From: Virgibacillus siamensis
Lineage (GTDB): Bacteria > Bacillota > Bacilli > Bacillales > Amphibacillaceae
Assembly: GCF_900162695.1 (NCBI RefSeq)
Contig: NZ_FUIH01000007.1
Coordinates: 2,046,001-2,110,000 of the forward strand
Reading direction: 5' to 3'
DNA length: 64,000 bases
Shown: one piece after another, positions 15,258 to 23,607 of the stretch
Position numbering within the stretch: position 1 is the stretch's first letter
How the letters are laid out: the number at the start of each line of letters is the position of its first letter
Notes under the pieces: generated by a model
Database searches by the model: none
Seen by the model: only the letters and a program-made list of their open reading frames with translations
Told to the model about the DNA's origin: nothing
Program-made: the position numbers and the translations under genes

Positions 15258-17099
15258 TCAACTTTTTGCCGGTGCCTTATCTTCTTTTGGATTATCTTCC
15301 GCATATGTTTCCTCGATTAGATGATTGTATTTTTCCTCAATTATTTTGACCCGCATTGACAACTTGGGGGTTAATTCACCACTGTCCACTGACCATTCAT
15401 CACCCGTAATGATTATTTTTTTAGGCCGTTCAAAATTAGCGAAAGTTTCTGTTCGCTTATTCACTTCGTCAGAAATTAACCTTCGGACAGATTTATGGCA
15501 GCAAATTTCTTCATGCGATTCTTTAAAGACATCATTTTCTTTGGACCATGGCACTAAATTTTCAAAATCCGGATTCACAACACAGATAATATATTTTCGG
15601 TTGTCGCCAATTATGAGAGAGTGTTCAATGTAGCTGCTTTCATTAATCACATTTTCAATCGGCTGGGGAGCAACGTTTTTGCCTGTTGAGAGTACCAGTA
15701 CACGTTTCTTTCGGTCGATAACTTTAAGATAATTATCTTCGTCGATTTCACCTAAATCCCCCGTTAAAAACCAATCCCCGTCAAAGTCCTTTTCGGTCGC
15801 TTCCGGATTCTTGTAATATCCCTTCATTACACTTGGTCCCCTGACCATAATTTCTCCATCTTCAGCAATTTTGACATCCAGATTTGCAAGCACTTTCCCC
15901 ACTGTCCCTGCTTTCGCCCGGAGCATTGGATTAGTTGAAATAACAGGTGATGTCTCTGTTAATCCATACCCCTCCAAAACAGGTAAGTCCAGTGCCCAAA
16001 AGAATCGCGCCAGTTCGGGGTTCAATGTACCGCCTCCTGACACCATCCCCCGGATTCGCCCTCCCAACTTTGTCTTTACTTTTTGGAAAACGAGACGATC
16101 GGCCAATTTCCATTTGCGCCTCAATTTTTCAGATATTGCTTGCTGGGTAATAAGTTGATCAACCTGTGCATTCAGATAAACATCGTACCTTTCCAGACCA
16201 ACCGAAACAGCCCAGTCAAATATTTTCTTCTTGATTGCCGGACCATTATCGATTTCATCCATTACTTTCGCATACACTTTTTCAAACAATCGTGGAACAC
16301 TTGTCAAAACTGTCGGTTTTACTTCGACCAGGTTATCCTGGATTGTATCGATACTTTCCGCATATGCAATTGTTGTTCCAACAGAGAGTGGCATATAATG
16401 ACCGGCCATCCGTTCAAACACATGTGATAGAGGCAAATAGGAAAGCGAAAGATCCTCGGGCATAAGCTCAATCAACCAGAATTGCACCGCTTCCAGGTTT
16501 GACAAAAAGTTTCCATGTGTCAGCATTACCCCTTTAGGTTTGCCCGTCGTTCCTGAAGTATGGATAATGGTTACAAGCTGATCGCGGTCGATTTCCTCCC
16601 ATGTATGTTGCCAATATGGCAATGGATCGTCGGAACCGTTAGCTTCCAATTGTGAAAATGATAGTTCATTCCCTGATGATGAAGGGATATCACCGGGATA
16701 CATGGTGATGATATATTCAACATCTGAATTGCCCGCAATAACCTTTTGGCCTTGTTCTTCATTTTCAACAACTGCAGTATGGACATCTCCATTTTGCAAA
16801 ATATAGGAAACCTGTTCAGCGGGCAGTGTCGGGTAAACCGGAACACTAATCGCTCCAAGGCTTGCAACCGCAAAATCGGTAATTCCCCACATCGGGTTGC
16901 TGTCTGATAAAATAGCTACTTTGTCATTTTCACCTATTCCCAATTGGGCAAATCCTGATGCAGCATTTTCAATCCTGTTCCAAAATTCCACATATGTCAT
17001 ATGCTGATAACTGCCATTTTCTTTCCACATAAACACATCTTTTTGCGGAAATTTTTTCACTGTCCGGTTAAGCATTTCGACCAGATTATTTGGCTTCAT
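15258..17099 (-). CDS. Long-chain fatty-acid-CoA ligase (AMP-forming)
   Basis: 613 residues from the ATG at 17099 (AAGGAG upstream); the frame extends to 17186 but that part lacks a ribosome site. ANL-superfamily motifs are intact: TIIHTSGTTGKPKGVMLTHG (ATP loop), YGLTETSP (adenylate binding) and TGDLGEIDEDNYLKVIDRKK (hinge). The length and the C-terminal KLSMRVKIIEEKY segment fit the FadD15/eukaryotic-type long-chain branch rather than the ~560-residue LcfA type. It activates fatty acids, or another carboxylic side chain, to CoA thioesters. Last gene of the beta-oxidation set; 149 nt separate it from the SCP2 gene. Confidence 0.9.
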   Translation of the reverse strand: MKPNNLVEMLNRTVKKFPQKDVFMWKENGSYQHMTYVEFWNRIENAASGFAQLGIGENDKVAILSDSNPMWGITDFAVASLGAISVPVYPTLPAEQVSYILQNGDVHTAVVENEEQGQKVIAGNSDVEYIITMYPGDIPSSSGNELSFSQLEANGSDDPLPYWQHTWEEIDRDQLVTIIHTSGTTGKPKGVMLTHGNFLSNLEAVQFWLIELMPEDLSLSYLPLSHVFERMAGHYMPLSVGTTIAYAESIDTIQDNLVEVKPTVLTSVPRLFEKVYAKVMDEIDNGPAIKKKIFDWAVSVGLERYDVYLNAQVDQLITQQAISEKLRRKWKLADRLVFQKVKTKLGGRIRGMVSGGGTLNPELARFFWALDLPVLEGYGLTETSPVISTNPMLRAKAGTVGKVLANLDVKIAEDGEIMVRGPSVMKGYYKNPEATEKDFDGDWFLTGDLGEIDEDNYLKVIDRKKRVLVLSTGKNVAPQPIENVINESSYIEHSLIIGDNRKYIICVVNPDFENLVPWSKENDVFKESHEEICCHKSVRRLISDEVNKRTETFANFERPKKIIITGDEWSVDSGELTPKLSMRVKIIEEKYNHLIEETYAEDNPKEDKAPAKS

Positions 17100-17247
17100 A
17101 AAAACCACCAGTCTCCTTGCATCACAATCACCTAATCCCTTTTCATTTTTTCGCAGGCGAAACACGTGAAACGATCTGTCATGCATTGCATACTTCCATG
17201 ATCAACATAGAACATGAGGCATTGGTTTACGCCTTCCACAGAATTTT

Positions 17248-17598
17248 TTAAAATGAAAACGAGTTCAAAATAGTTTGCAGCTTGAATGCAAGCCCCATAT
17301 TTCCCTTGATTTTCAATTTACCGCCCATAAAGGCAGCAGTTGGATTAAGGCTGCCAGCCACCAACTCCCGGAAATTATTGTGATCAATGGTAAGCGTCAC
17401 CTGTGGATCTTTTTCCACACCTTTTATTGCCTTTGCACCAACTTCTTCAATGATGATCTGATATTTCCCTCCATCATCGCCTTCAAGATCAAATTGATAG
17501 ATACCTTCCTTGCCCTTCATTGCTGCCGAATCATAGTTTACGGCTGCATCAATCATTTCAAATACTTCTTCCGTACTTGGTTTTACAAACTCCGCCAT
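17248..17598 (-). CDS. SCP2 sterol-binding domain protein (copy 2)
   Basis: 116 residues, a stand-alone SCP2 fold with the family core VTLTIDHNNFRELVAGSLNP and KLKIKGNMGLAFKLQ. SCP2 domains bind lipids or acyl-CoA in a hydrophobic tunnel. The gene directly follows the thiolase (15 nt), an order that mirrors the thiolase-SCP2 fusion SCPx of animals. A second, ~40 % similar-looking copy heads the operon at 23033. Confidence 0.9.
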   Translation of the reverse strand: MAEFVKPSTEEVFEMIDAAVNYDSAAMKGKEGIYQFDLEGDDGGKYQIIIEEVGAKAIKGVEKDPQVTLTIDHNNFRELVAGSLNPTAAFMGGKLKIKGNMGLAFKLQTILNSFSF

Positions 17599-17613
17599 TT
17601 GAAACGCCTCCTT

Positions 17614-18756
17614 TTAAAATCGCTCAATAATTGTCGCCGTTGCCATGCCAAAACCGATACACATAACCTGCAGACCATATCTTCCGCCGTCATCTTCCAG
17701 CCTGTGAAGCATCGTCGTCATAAGCTTTGCACCTGTCGCACCAAGTGGATGCCCAAGTGCAATTGCACCTCCGCGTGTATTCACCTTCGCCATATCCGGC
17801 TTTAATTCCTTTTCCCAAGCCTTCACGACAGATGCAAATGCCTCGTTTATTTCAATGGCATCCATTTGTTCCAATTTCAACCCCGCCTTATTCAATACAT
17901 TGCGTGTTGCCGGAATAACACCTGTCAACATCATCACCGGATCTTCACCAACAACCGTTCTAGCGATAATCCGCGCTCTTGGATTAAGACCCAATTCCTG
18001 TGTTTTCTCCCGGGACATGAGTAACAATCCTGCAGCCCCGTCACTGATTTGACTTGCGTTACCCGCCGTAACAACCCCGTCATCCGGTTGAAATGATGGC
18101 ATCAAATCAGCCAATTTATCCATAGATGTATTTCTCCGGATTCCTTCATCATGCAGAAATGTTTTTTTGTCTTCAGCAGTTTCCACTTCAATTGGTAAAA
18201 TTTCTCTGTCAAACAATCCATTATCTGCTGCGGCAGCCGCTTGGGAATGGCTTTTCAATGAAAATTCATCCAGTTCTTCACGGGATAGTCCCCATTTGGA
18301 AGCAATCATTTCCGCAGAAAATCCTTGTGGGATTATATTGAAGCGGTCAACCATATCCTCGCTGAAACTCCCCATATCACTGCCCATCGGTACGCGGCTC
18401 ATATTTTCCACACCGCATGCGATTGTTATATCAGCATCGCCCGCCAAAATTGCCTGGGCCGCATTATGAATGGCCTGCTGGCTGGAACCGCACATCCGAT
18501 TCAATGAAAATGCAGGAACTTCCACAGGAAAACCCGCGGCCAGCACCGCCATCCGCCCAATATTCCCTCCTTGTTCATCCGTCATGGTTACACACCCTGT
18601 AACAACATCGTCCACCCCACGTGGATCAATGCCATTCCGTTCAGTCAATTGCTGAAGTACCGGCACAAGAATATCAACCGGATGCGTTTCGGCGAGTGTT
18701 CCTTTTTTACGACCAGCCGCAGTCCGTATTGCATCCACGATAACTGCTTCAGCCAT
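17614..18756 (-). CDS. Thiolase (acetyl-CoA C-acyltransferase)
   Basis: 380 residues. The nucleophilic cysteine is C89 in NRMCGSSQQA; the other active-site blocks are INEAFA, GGAIALGHPLGATGAK and CIGFGMA. All catalytic residues are present. The dimer/tetramer degradative thiolases of this type cleave 3-oxoacyl-CoA. It lies between the SDR and SCP2 genes and should perform the last step of the beta-oxidation spiral. Confidence 0.93.
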   Translation of the reverse strand: MAEAVIVDAIRTAAGRKKGTLAETHPVDILVPVLQQLTERNGIDPRGVDDVVTGCVTMTDEQGGNIGRMAVLAAGFPVEVPAFSLNRMCGSSQQAIHNAAQAILAGDADITIACGVENMSRVPMGSDMGSFSEDMVDRFNIIPQGFSAEMIASKWGLSREELDEFSLKSHSQAAAAADNGLFDREILPIEVETAEDKKTFLHDEGIRRNTSMDKLADLMPSFQPDDGVVTAGNASQISDGAAGLLLMSREKTQELGLNPRARIIARTVVGEDPVMMLTGVIPATRNVLNKAGLKLEQMDAIEINEAFASVVKAWEKELKPDMAKVNTRGGAIALGHPLGATGAKLMTTMLHRLEDDGGRYGLQVMCIGFGMATATIIERF

Positions 18757-18786
18757 ACATAACCCTCCTTCTTACCATTCAGCCTA

Positions 18787-19629
18787 TTAAAATGTGAACA
18801 ATTCAATGCCACCGGAAACATTCAGACCGATTCCGGTAATATACTTTGCCTTGTCTGAAACCAGAAACGTAATCGCATTTGCGATGTCTTCCGGTTCTCC
18901 GGGTTGTTTGAACACCGTTCTGTCTATCATTCGTTGATTCATTTTTGCATTTCCCATCTTAAATGCCTCTGTCCCGATAATTCCGGGTACAATCGCATTG
19001 ACATTAATTCCATGTTTCCCGCCTTCCAATGCCATGCTTTTGGTAAAACTCAGCAATCCGCCTTTCGTGACGGAATAACTTGCCTGGCCAAATCCACCAA
19101 GTGTCCCCGCAACAGATGACATATTAATGATACGACCGTATCCCTGTTCTTTCATATACGGCCAGACAGCCTTTGTACAGTTGTAAGAACCAGTCAGATT
19201 AACATTCAAATCGCGCTGCCAGAAATCGTCATTCTGATTTTCGATTTGCGAAACATGATCCAATGTTCCCGCATTGTTAACTAAGATATCAATTCTTCCA
19301 AACTCTTCTTTTACCTTTGCAAAAACATCCTGAACCTGTTCACGGTCCGTTACATCCATTTTTGCCGCAAATGACCGACGCCCCATGTCCCTGATTTCCT
19401 GAGCTGTTTTATCTGCATACATCACATTGGTGCTTTGCATCACCTGTGCGATTGGTCCAAATCGTTCAGCTTCCTGTTCATTATGTTCATCTGATTCAAT
19501 CAGAATATCTGTTATGACCACATCCGCCCCAGCCTCTGCCAGCGCCAATGCATCCGCACGTCCGAGTCCACGGGAAGCCCCGGTTACGACGGCTGTTTTT
19601 CCTTTCAACATTTCATCCCATGAAGACAT
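18787..19629 (-). CDS. Short-chain dehydrogenase, probable 3-hydroxyacyl-CoA dehydrogenase
   Basis: 280 residues with TGASRGLG (NAD-binding), NNAG, a catalytic Ser (NMSSVAG) and YSVTK (Tyr/Lys). A ~25-residue insert after the second strand (around NEQEAERFGP) is typical of the branch related to the dehydrogenase part of peroxisomal multifunctional enzyme MFE-2. No classical FadB/FadN-type hydroxyacyl-CoA dehydrogenase is in the cluster, so this SDR is the natural candidate for the 3-hydroxyacyl-CoA step. Confidence 0.85.
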   Translation of the reverse strand: MSSWDEMLKGKTAVVTGASRGLGRADALALAEAGADVVITDILIESDEHNEQEAERFGPIAQVMQSTNVMYADKTAQEIRDMGRRSFAAKMDVTDREQVQDVFAKVKEEFGRIDILVNNAGTLDHVSQIENQNDDFWQRDLNVNLTGSYNCTKAVWPYMKEQGYGRIINMSSVAGTLGGFGQASYSVTKGGLLSFTKSMALEGGKHGINVNAIVPGIIGTEAFKMGNAKMNQRMIDRTVFKQPGEPEDIANAITFLVSDKAKYITGIGLNVSGGIELFTF

Positions 19630-19715
19630 TTAAAACCCTCCTTTTGCTAAGTTCCGGCATCTAAATGAATGGCTGAAAAAGTCATGCGCAACTAATGGAC
19701 GGACGACAATTACGC

Positions 19716-19799
19716 CTTTATCACTTTTACTGTGAACTTTAGCGTTTTGCTTTTAGCGTTTTCCCCCTGAACTTTATCACTTTTACTGTGAACTTTAGC
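19716..19799 (+). repeat. Two copies of a 28-bp direct repeat, 56 bp apart
   Basis: The 28-base unit beginning CTTTATCACTTTTACTG and ending GAACTTTAGC occurs at 19716-19743 and 19772-19799 without mismatch. The spacer is itself made of TTTAGCGTTTT-like pieces. It lies in the only sizeable gap (218 bp) inside the beta-oxidation gene set. No palindrome or ORF is present. Confidence 0.8.
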
Positions 19800-19847
19800 T
19801 TTTATACCTCCCACCCTTTTCCGGCGGGCTTTTGGAAAATTGCCGAA

Positions 19848-20639
19848 TCAATTGATAAACTGCGCCTTCTCCTTTTGGAAAAATGCTGCAAGACCGATAC
19901 TTGGTTCATCCGTCAGAAATGTTTCACTAAAGGCATTCGCCTCGACTTGCAAACCGGCATCCATTGATCCTTCAGCTGCATTTATTGCACGTTTTGCGAG
20001 CCCCATTGCATGAACAGCTCCTTCTGCAAGCTCCTCAGCAAAAGCAGTGGTTTCCGCTTCCAGCATTTCCGATTTCACCGCTCGATGCACCAGACCAACT
20101 TTCTGTGCTTCTTCCGCCTCCAGCTGTTTGGCGGTGAAAATCAGCTCTGTTGCCTTTGCACTTCCCAACAGGTGTGTCATTCGCTGTGTGCCGCCTGCTC
20201 CAGGTATGAGACCGAGTGAGATTTCTGTCAACCCGATGCGCCCCTTTCCCATTATTCGAAAATCACATGCCATCGCCAGCTCACAGCCGCCGCCAAGTGC
20301 GTGACCATTGATAGCCGCAATCACTGGTTTCTGTACTGCAGCAAAGCGTTGAAAACATGCCTGCATTCTGGCACTTTTTTCAGAAATAACATTTCCTTCA
20401 CCCTGCTCATTGCCGGTATCCTGAATCATCCCTTTTAAATCAGCCCCTGCAAGGAAGATCTTTGGGTGATTTGAAGTGAGTACGATTACACGTACAGTTG
20501 AATCATTCCCCAGTTCATCGACGGCAGTCTCGAGTTCCTGCATTAATGTTTCTCCAATAGCATTCGCCGGTGGATTATCAACCGTAATCCAAACAACACC
20601 CTTGTTTCGTCTGTCGATTGTAATTGTTTGATACGTCAT
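19848..20639 (-). CDS. Enoyl-CoA hydratase/isomerase (crotonase family)
   Basis: 263 residues. Crotonase signatures are present: the oxyanion-hole segment SNHPKIFLAGADLKGM, HALGGGCELAMACDFRI and ISLGLIPGAGGTQRM. The two catalytic glutamates of hydratases fall in GGGCELA and TEISLG. It hydrates trans-2-enoyl-CoA. It starts at an ATG with GGAGGATG upstream and is 19 nt from the acyl-CoA dehydrogenase gene. Confidence 0.92.
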   Translation of the reverse strand: MTYQTITIDRRNKGVVWITVDNPPANAIGETLMQELETAVDELGNDSTVRVIVLTSNHPKIFLAGADLKGMIQDTGNEQGEGNVISEKSARMQACFQRFAAVQKPVIAAINGHALGGGCELAMACDFRIMGKGRIGLTEISLGLIPGAGGTQRMTHLLGSAKATELIFTAKQLEAEEAQKVGLVHRAVKSEMLEAETTAFAEELAEGAVHAMGLAKRAINAAEGSMDAGLQVEANAFSETFLTDEPSIGLAAFFQKEKAQFIN

Positions 20640-20657
20640 AAAACATCCTCCACTCTA

Positions 20658-21866
20658 CTAAACTCGTATGTCATAAGGTGCATATTGTCTCCGCGCAATA
20701 ACAAGATGCTGCACCTCGTTGGTACCTTCAAAAATATCGAATACTTTCACATCCCGATACAATTTTTCAACGAGATGACCATCAAGGCCTATCGGACCAA
20801 GCAGCTCCAGACATTTTGCACATACATCGAGGGACATTTTCCCGGCATAAGCTTTAGACATTGCTGCTTCCCTCGCATTAGCCAACGCCAAATCAGCCTT
20901 CCATGCAGCCTCCCATGTTAACAGCCGGGCAGCAGCAATATCCTGTTCGGCCTCCGCAAGCAACTCCGATGCCAATCGAAAATGGCTCCCTTGCTTCGGG
21001 TAGTCCCGCTGCACAATCTCCAGCGTATAATCATAAGCAGCACGGGCTATCCCAATAGCCATCGCTGCAACAATTGGACGTGTCGTGTCAAATGTTTTCA
21101 TGGCAACTTGAAATCCCGATGGTCCGGAACCGCTTGTTTCATACAATGCCTCACCGCCAAGCAGATTCTCCTGTGGAACAAAACAATCTTCAAACAACAA
21201 TTCCGCGGTTTCATTTGCGCGTAACCCCAACTTTTTCGCCAGTCGGGTACAGCTGAATCCTGGTGTCCCTTTTTCAACAACGAAAGCACGCTGCCCGGCG
21301 CGCCCCAGTGATGCATCGATTGTTGCAAATACGACGACCCACGATGCACGACCGCCATTAGTAATAAATATTTTTTGTCCGTTAAGAATATAGCCTCCGC
21401 TTACCTTTTTGGCGACAGTACGTATACCTGAAGCATCTGAACCAGCATCAGGTTCCGTCAACGCATACGCACCCCATCGCGGCTTATCCTTTGTAAAAAT
21501 TGATAAAAAACGTTCTTTCTGTTCCGGTGTGCCGCTGCTCTCAACAGGCGGTCCGCCAAGTCCGGCTCCCGGCAATGATAAGGTGACAGCTGGATCGCCC
21601 CAGGCCATTTCCTCTGTTGCTAAAACGCCCATTCGGTTACCTTCACGTTCTCCGGCTGATTTCCCGTCCGATTTTTTACCGCCGCTGCCGCCAAAGGAAG
21701 ATGTATTTAAATGAATCCCCATCTTGTTCACATTTTCAAGCCATTCATCAGGAACCTTTTCCATGTTGTCAGCTTCCATGGCAATTGGCCGAATTTCATT
21801 TTCAGCAAACCAGTGTGTCATTTCCTTAATTTGTTTTTGCTGCTCTGATAAGTCAAAGCTGATCAT
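20658..21866 (-). CDS. Acyl-CoA dehydrogenase, catalytic subunit
   Basis: 402 residues with complete FAD-dependent acyl-CoA dehydrogenase signatures (GAYALTEPDAGSDASGI; CLELLGPIGLDGH; IFEGTNEVQHLVIARR). The catalytic base is the glutamate of FEGTNEVQ (about residue 380). It overlaps the next acyl-CoA dehydrogenase gene by four bases (ATGA), and that partner lacks the glutamate, which suggests a heteromeric enzyme. Confidence 0.92.
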   Translation of the reverse strand: MISFDLSEQQKQIKEMTHWFAENEIRPIAMEADNMEKVPDEWLENVNKMGIHLNTSSFGGSGGKKSDGKSAGEREGNRMGVLATEEMAWGDPAVTLSLPGAGLGGPPVESSGTPEQKERFLSIFTKDKPRWGAYALTEPDAGSDASGIRTVAKKVSGGYILNGQKIFITNGGRASWVVVFATIDASLGRAGQRAFVVEKGTPGFSCTRLAKKLGLRANETAELLFEDCFVPQENLLGGEALYETSGSGPSGFQVAMKTFDTTRPIVAAMAIGIARAAYDYTLEIVQRDYPKQGSHFRLASELLAEAEQDIAAARLLTWEAAWKADLALANAREAAMSKAYAGKMSLDVCAKCLELLGPIGLDGHLVEKLYRDVKVFDIFEGTNEVQHLVIARRQYAPYDIRV

Positions 21867-23005
21867 GGAACAGCCACCTCTTTCTTTCCCGCAATAAGTT
21901 GTTCTCCGCGCTGTTCAAGAAAATATTTTTCCCTTCCGTAAAGCGCCACCTGGGCCTGGGCATCACGCATCCACTTTTCTGCAGGAAAATCCTGCACAAA
22001 ACCGTGACCGCCCAGTAATTGAACGGTTGAATCCGTCACATAACGAACTGCTCTGTGTGCACGGAACAATGCACGCAAGGCCTCTCCTTCAGCTTCGATG
22101 CCATATTTATCGGCCTTTACCGCTGCCTCCCGGACAAAATGATTTGCAATTCTCGTTTCCATAGCCATTGCTGCCACCCGAAATGATACACCTTGAAACT
22201 TGGCAATTTCCTGACCAAATGCCTTACGTTCAGCAGTATATTCCGTTGCATAATCAAGTGCCGCTTCCATCAGCCCGACTTCCTTTGCAGCCTGCAATAT
22301 TCGAATTCGCGAACGAACTTGCCTCAAGATTTCATCGGCAGCCTCTTCTTCAGCCAGTACATGTTTTCCAGTAATTTTCACGCTATCAAACGAAATACGG
22401 CCAAGTCCCGATGCAAGCAAACCCAAACGATAATCACCTTTTTCAACTATCCAGCTGTCCGCATTATTCAGCCAGAGAATAACCGGTACTCCCCGGTTAT
22501 CTTGTGCAGCGACAAGTACATATTGCGCAAAGGAAGCCATTCGTACCGGCAGGGAAGTCCCATCCAAAATGTAACCGTCACCGTCATACCGGATTTCCAG
22601 TTTCTCTCCCCATGGTTCATTGGCATTTTCTATATCGATAAATGCAACAGTTGGGTTCCCGGTTAAGTCCAATGTATCCGCATTGAAAACCGGATTATTA
22701 CGTTGTATGCGGATAATGGAAGCAGCATCACCGGCCCCGGGAAAGCCTTGGACGATATCAAGGTCACCATAACTAAGCGCCTGCAAAATCTGCACCTGTG
22801 TTATTAATGGTAATTCCAATCCTCCTGAATATTCAGGTAATTCGAGGGATAAAAAGCCAAGTTCAGCTGTTACATCAACAAGCTTTTGGTCGACTATTCG
22901 GTTATTTTCACATTCCCTGGCCATGGGACGAATTTTATCTTTTGCAAAGTCTTTCGCTACTTCAGTAAAAGCTTTCTCATCTTCGGTCGGTCGAAATGAA
23001 ATCAT
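21863..23005 (-). CDS. Acyl-CoA dehydrogenase-like subunit without catalytic Glu
   Basis: 380 residues with the acyl-CoA dehydrogenase fold (ELPEYSGGL; VQLLGGHGFVQDFPAEKWMRD). The C-terminus, where a base is expected in an EGT-x-x-IQ motif, reads AQVALYGREKYFLEQRG instead. Inactive or half-site partners of this sort are known from heterotetrameric acyl-CoA dehydrogenases of actinobacteria, for example the steroid side-chain FadE pairs. Tight coupling to the active subunit gene supports an alpha2beta2 enzyme (inference). Confidence 0.85.
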   Translation of the reverse strand: MISFRPTEDEKAFTEVAKDFAKDKIRPMARECENNRIVDQKLVDVTAELGFLSLELPEYSGGLELPLITQVQILQALSYGDLDIVQGFPGAGDAASIIRIQRNNPVFNADTLDLTGNPTVAFIDIENANEPWGEKLEIRYDGDGYILDGTSLPVRMASFAQYVLVAAQDNRGVPVILWLNNADSWIVEKGDYRLGLLASGLGRISFDSVKITGKHVLAEEEAADEILRQVRSRIRILQAAKEVGLMEAALDYATEYTAERKAFGQEIAKFQGVSFRVAAMAMETRIANHFVREAAVKADKYGIEAEGEALRALFRAHRAVRYVTDSTVQLLGGHGFVQDFPAEKWMRDAQAQVALYGREKYFLEQRGEQLIAGKKEVAVP

Positions 23006-23032
23006 ATTGGCACACCTTCTTCCTGATAAAAC

Positions 23033-23377
23033 TTATTTAGCGGCTTTATTATAAGTGGAAAGAATATCCTGTAATTTCAGTGCAAGCCCCATATTCCCCT
23101 TAATTTTAAGACGTCCGCTCATAAATGCTTTAGTGCCATTCAATTCACCTTTGACCATTTGAAGAAAATCTTCTGTCTGCATATTTAACGTACAATCAGG
23201 ATCATTCTGCTCACCTTCAAGGGCATGGCACTGATCACCATTGAAGACAATTTGATAAGTCCCCGATTCATCACCATTGAGATTAAACTGATAAACCGCT
23301 TCCAATCCTTTTGCGCGACTGGGATCTGCTACAATTGCCTGATCAATTTCACGAAATGTATCTTTTAAGTTTGACAT
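23033..23377 (-). CDS. SCP2 sterol-binding domain protein (copy 1)
   Basis: 114 residues with the SCP2 core (CTLNMQTEDFLQMVKGELNG; RLKIKGNMGLALKLQ). It is first of the beta-oxidation gene set, with a GGAGGAGGG ribosome site. Lipid or acyl-CoA carriage between the enzymes is likely from the family, not shown here. Confidence 0.9.
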   Translation of the reverse strand: MSNLKDTFREIDQAIVADPSRAKGLEAVYQFNLNGDESGTYQIVFNGDQCHALEGEQNDPDCTLNMQTEDFLQMVKGELNGTKAFMSGRLKIKGNMGLALKLQDILSTYNKAAK

Positions 23378-23398
23378 GTTAACCCTCCTCCAAAATTA

Positions 23399-23416
23399 AA
23401 CTACACATTAGTAGTT
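23399..23416. promoter_or_regulatory. Operator-like inverted repeat AACTAC-N6-GTAGTT
   Basis: A perfect six-base inverted repeat 22 bp upstream of the first ATG of the beta-oxidation set. The position and size fit a TetR-family (FadR/FabR-like) operator; the sequence differs from the B. subtilis FadR consensus. Confidence 0.5.
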
Positions 23417-23451
23417 AACCTCAGCATACAAGCAGGAAAGTCCAAAAAATA

Positions 23452-23490
23452 TTCCGAAATATGTCGGGTATTTCTTAGTTAGTTTCGGAA
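23452..23490. promoter_or_regulatory. Spaced inverted repeat TTCCGAAA / TTTCGGAA
   Basis: Perfect eight-base arms at 23452-23459 and 23483-23490, three helical turns apart. They lie upstream of the beta-oxidation set where a second regulator could bind. Function is inferred only from symmetry. Confidence 0.35.
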
Positions 23491-23562
23491 GGTATACGAT
23501 GTTTGTATTGGCAAACTAGCTGATGCAATTGAGAATCTCAGGGTTTATTTCATAAAATAAAA

Positions 23563-23591
23563 GGGATGAAAACCTCTAAAGGTTTTCACCC
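23563..23591 (-). terminator. Terminator of the nhaC-family gene
   Basis: TGAAAACCT/AGGTTTTCA arms with GGG/CCC extension and a four-base loop; on the minus strand followed by TTTTATTTTAT. Confidence 0.85.
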
Positions 23592-23607
23592 CCTTAATGG
23601 AAAGATA

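Noticed and set aside
17100..17186. 29-codon extension of the acyl-CoA ligase
   Set aside because: No ribosome site and no similarity to the conserved N-terminus, whereas AAGGAG precedes the ATG at 17099.
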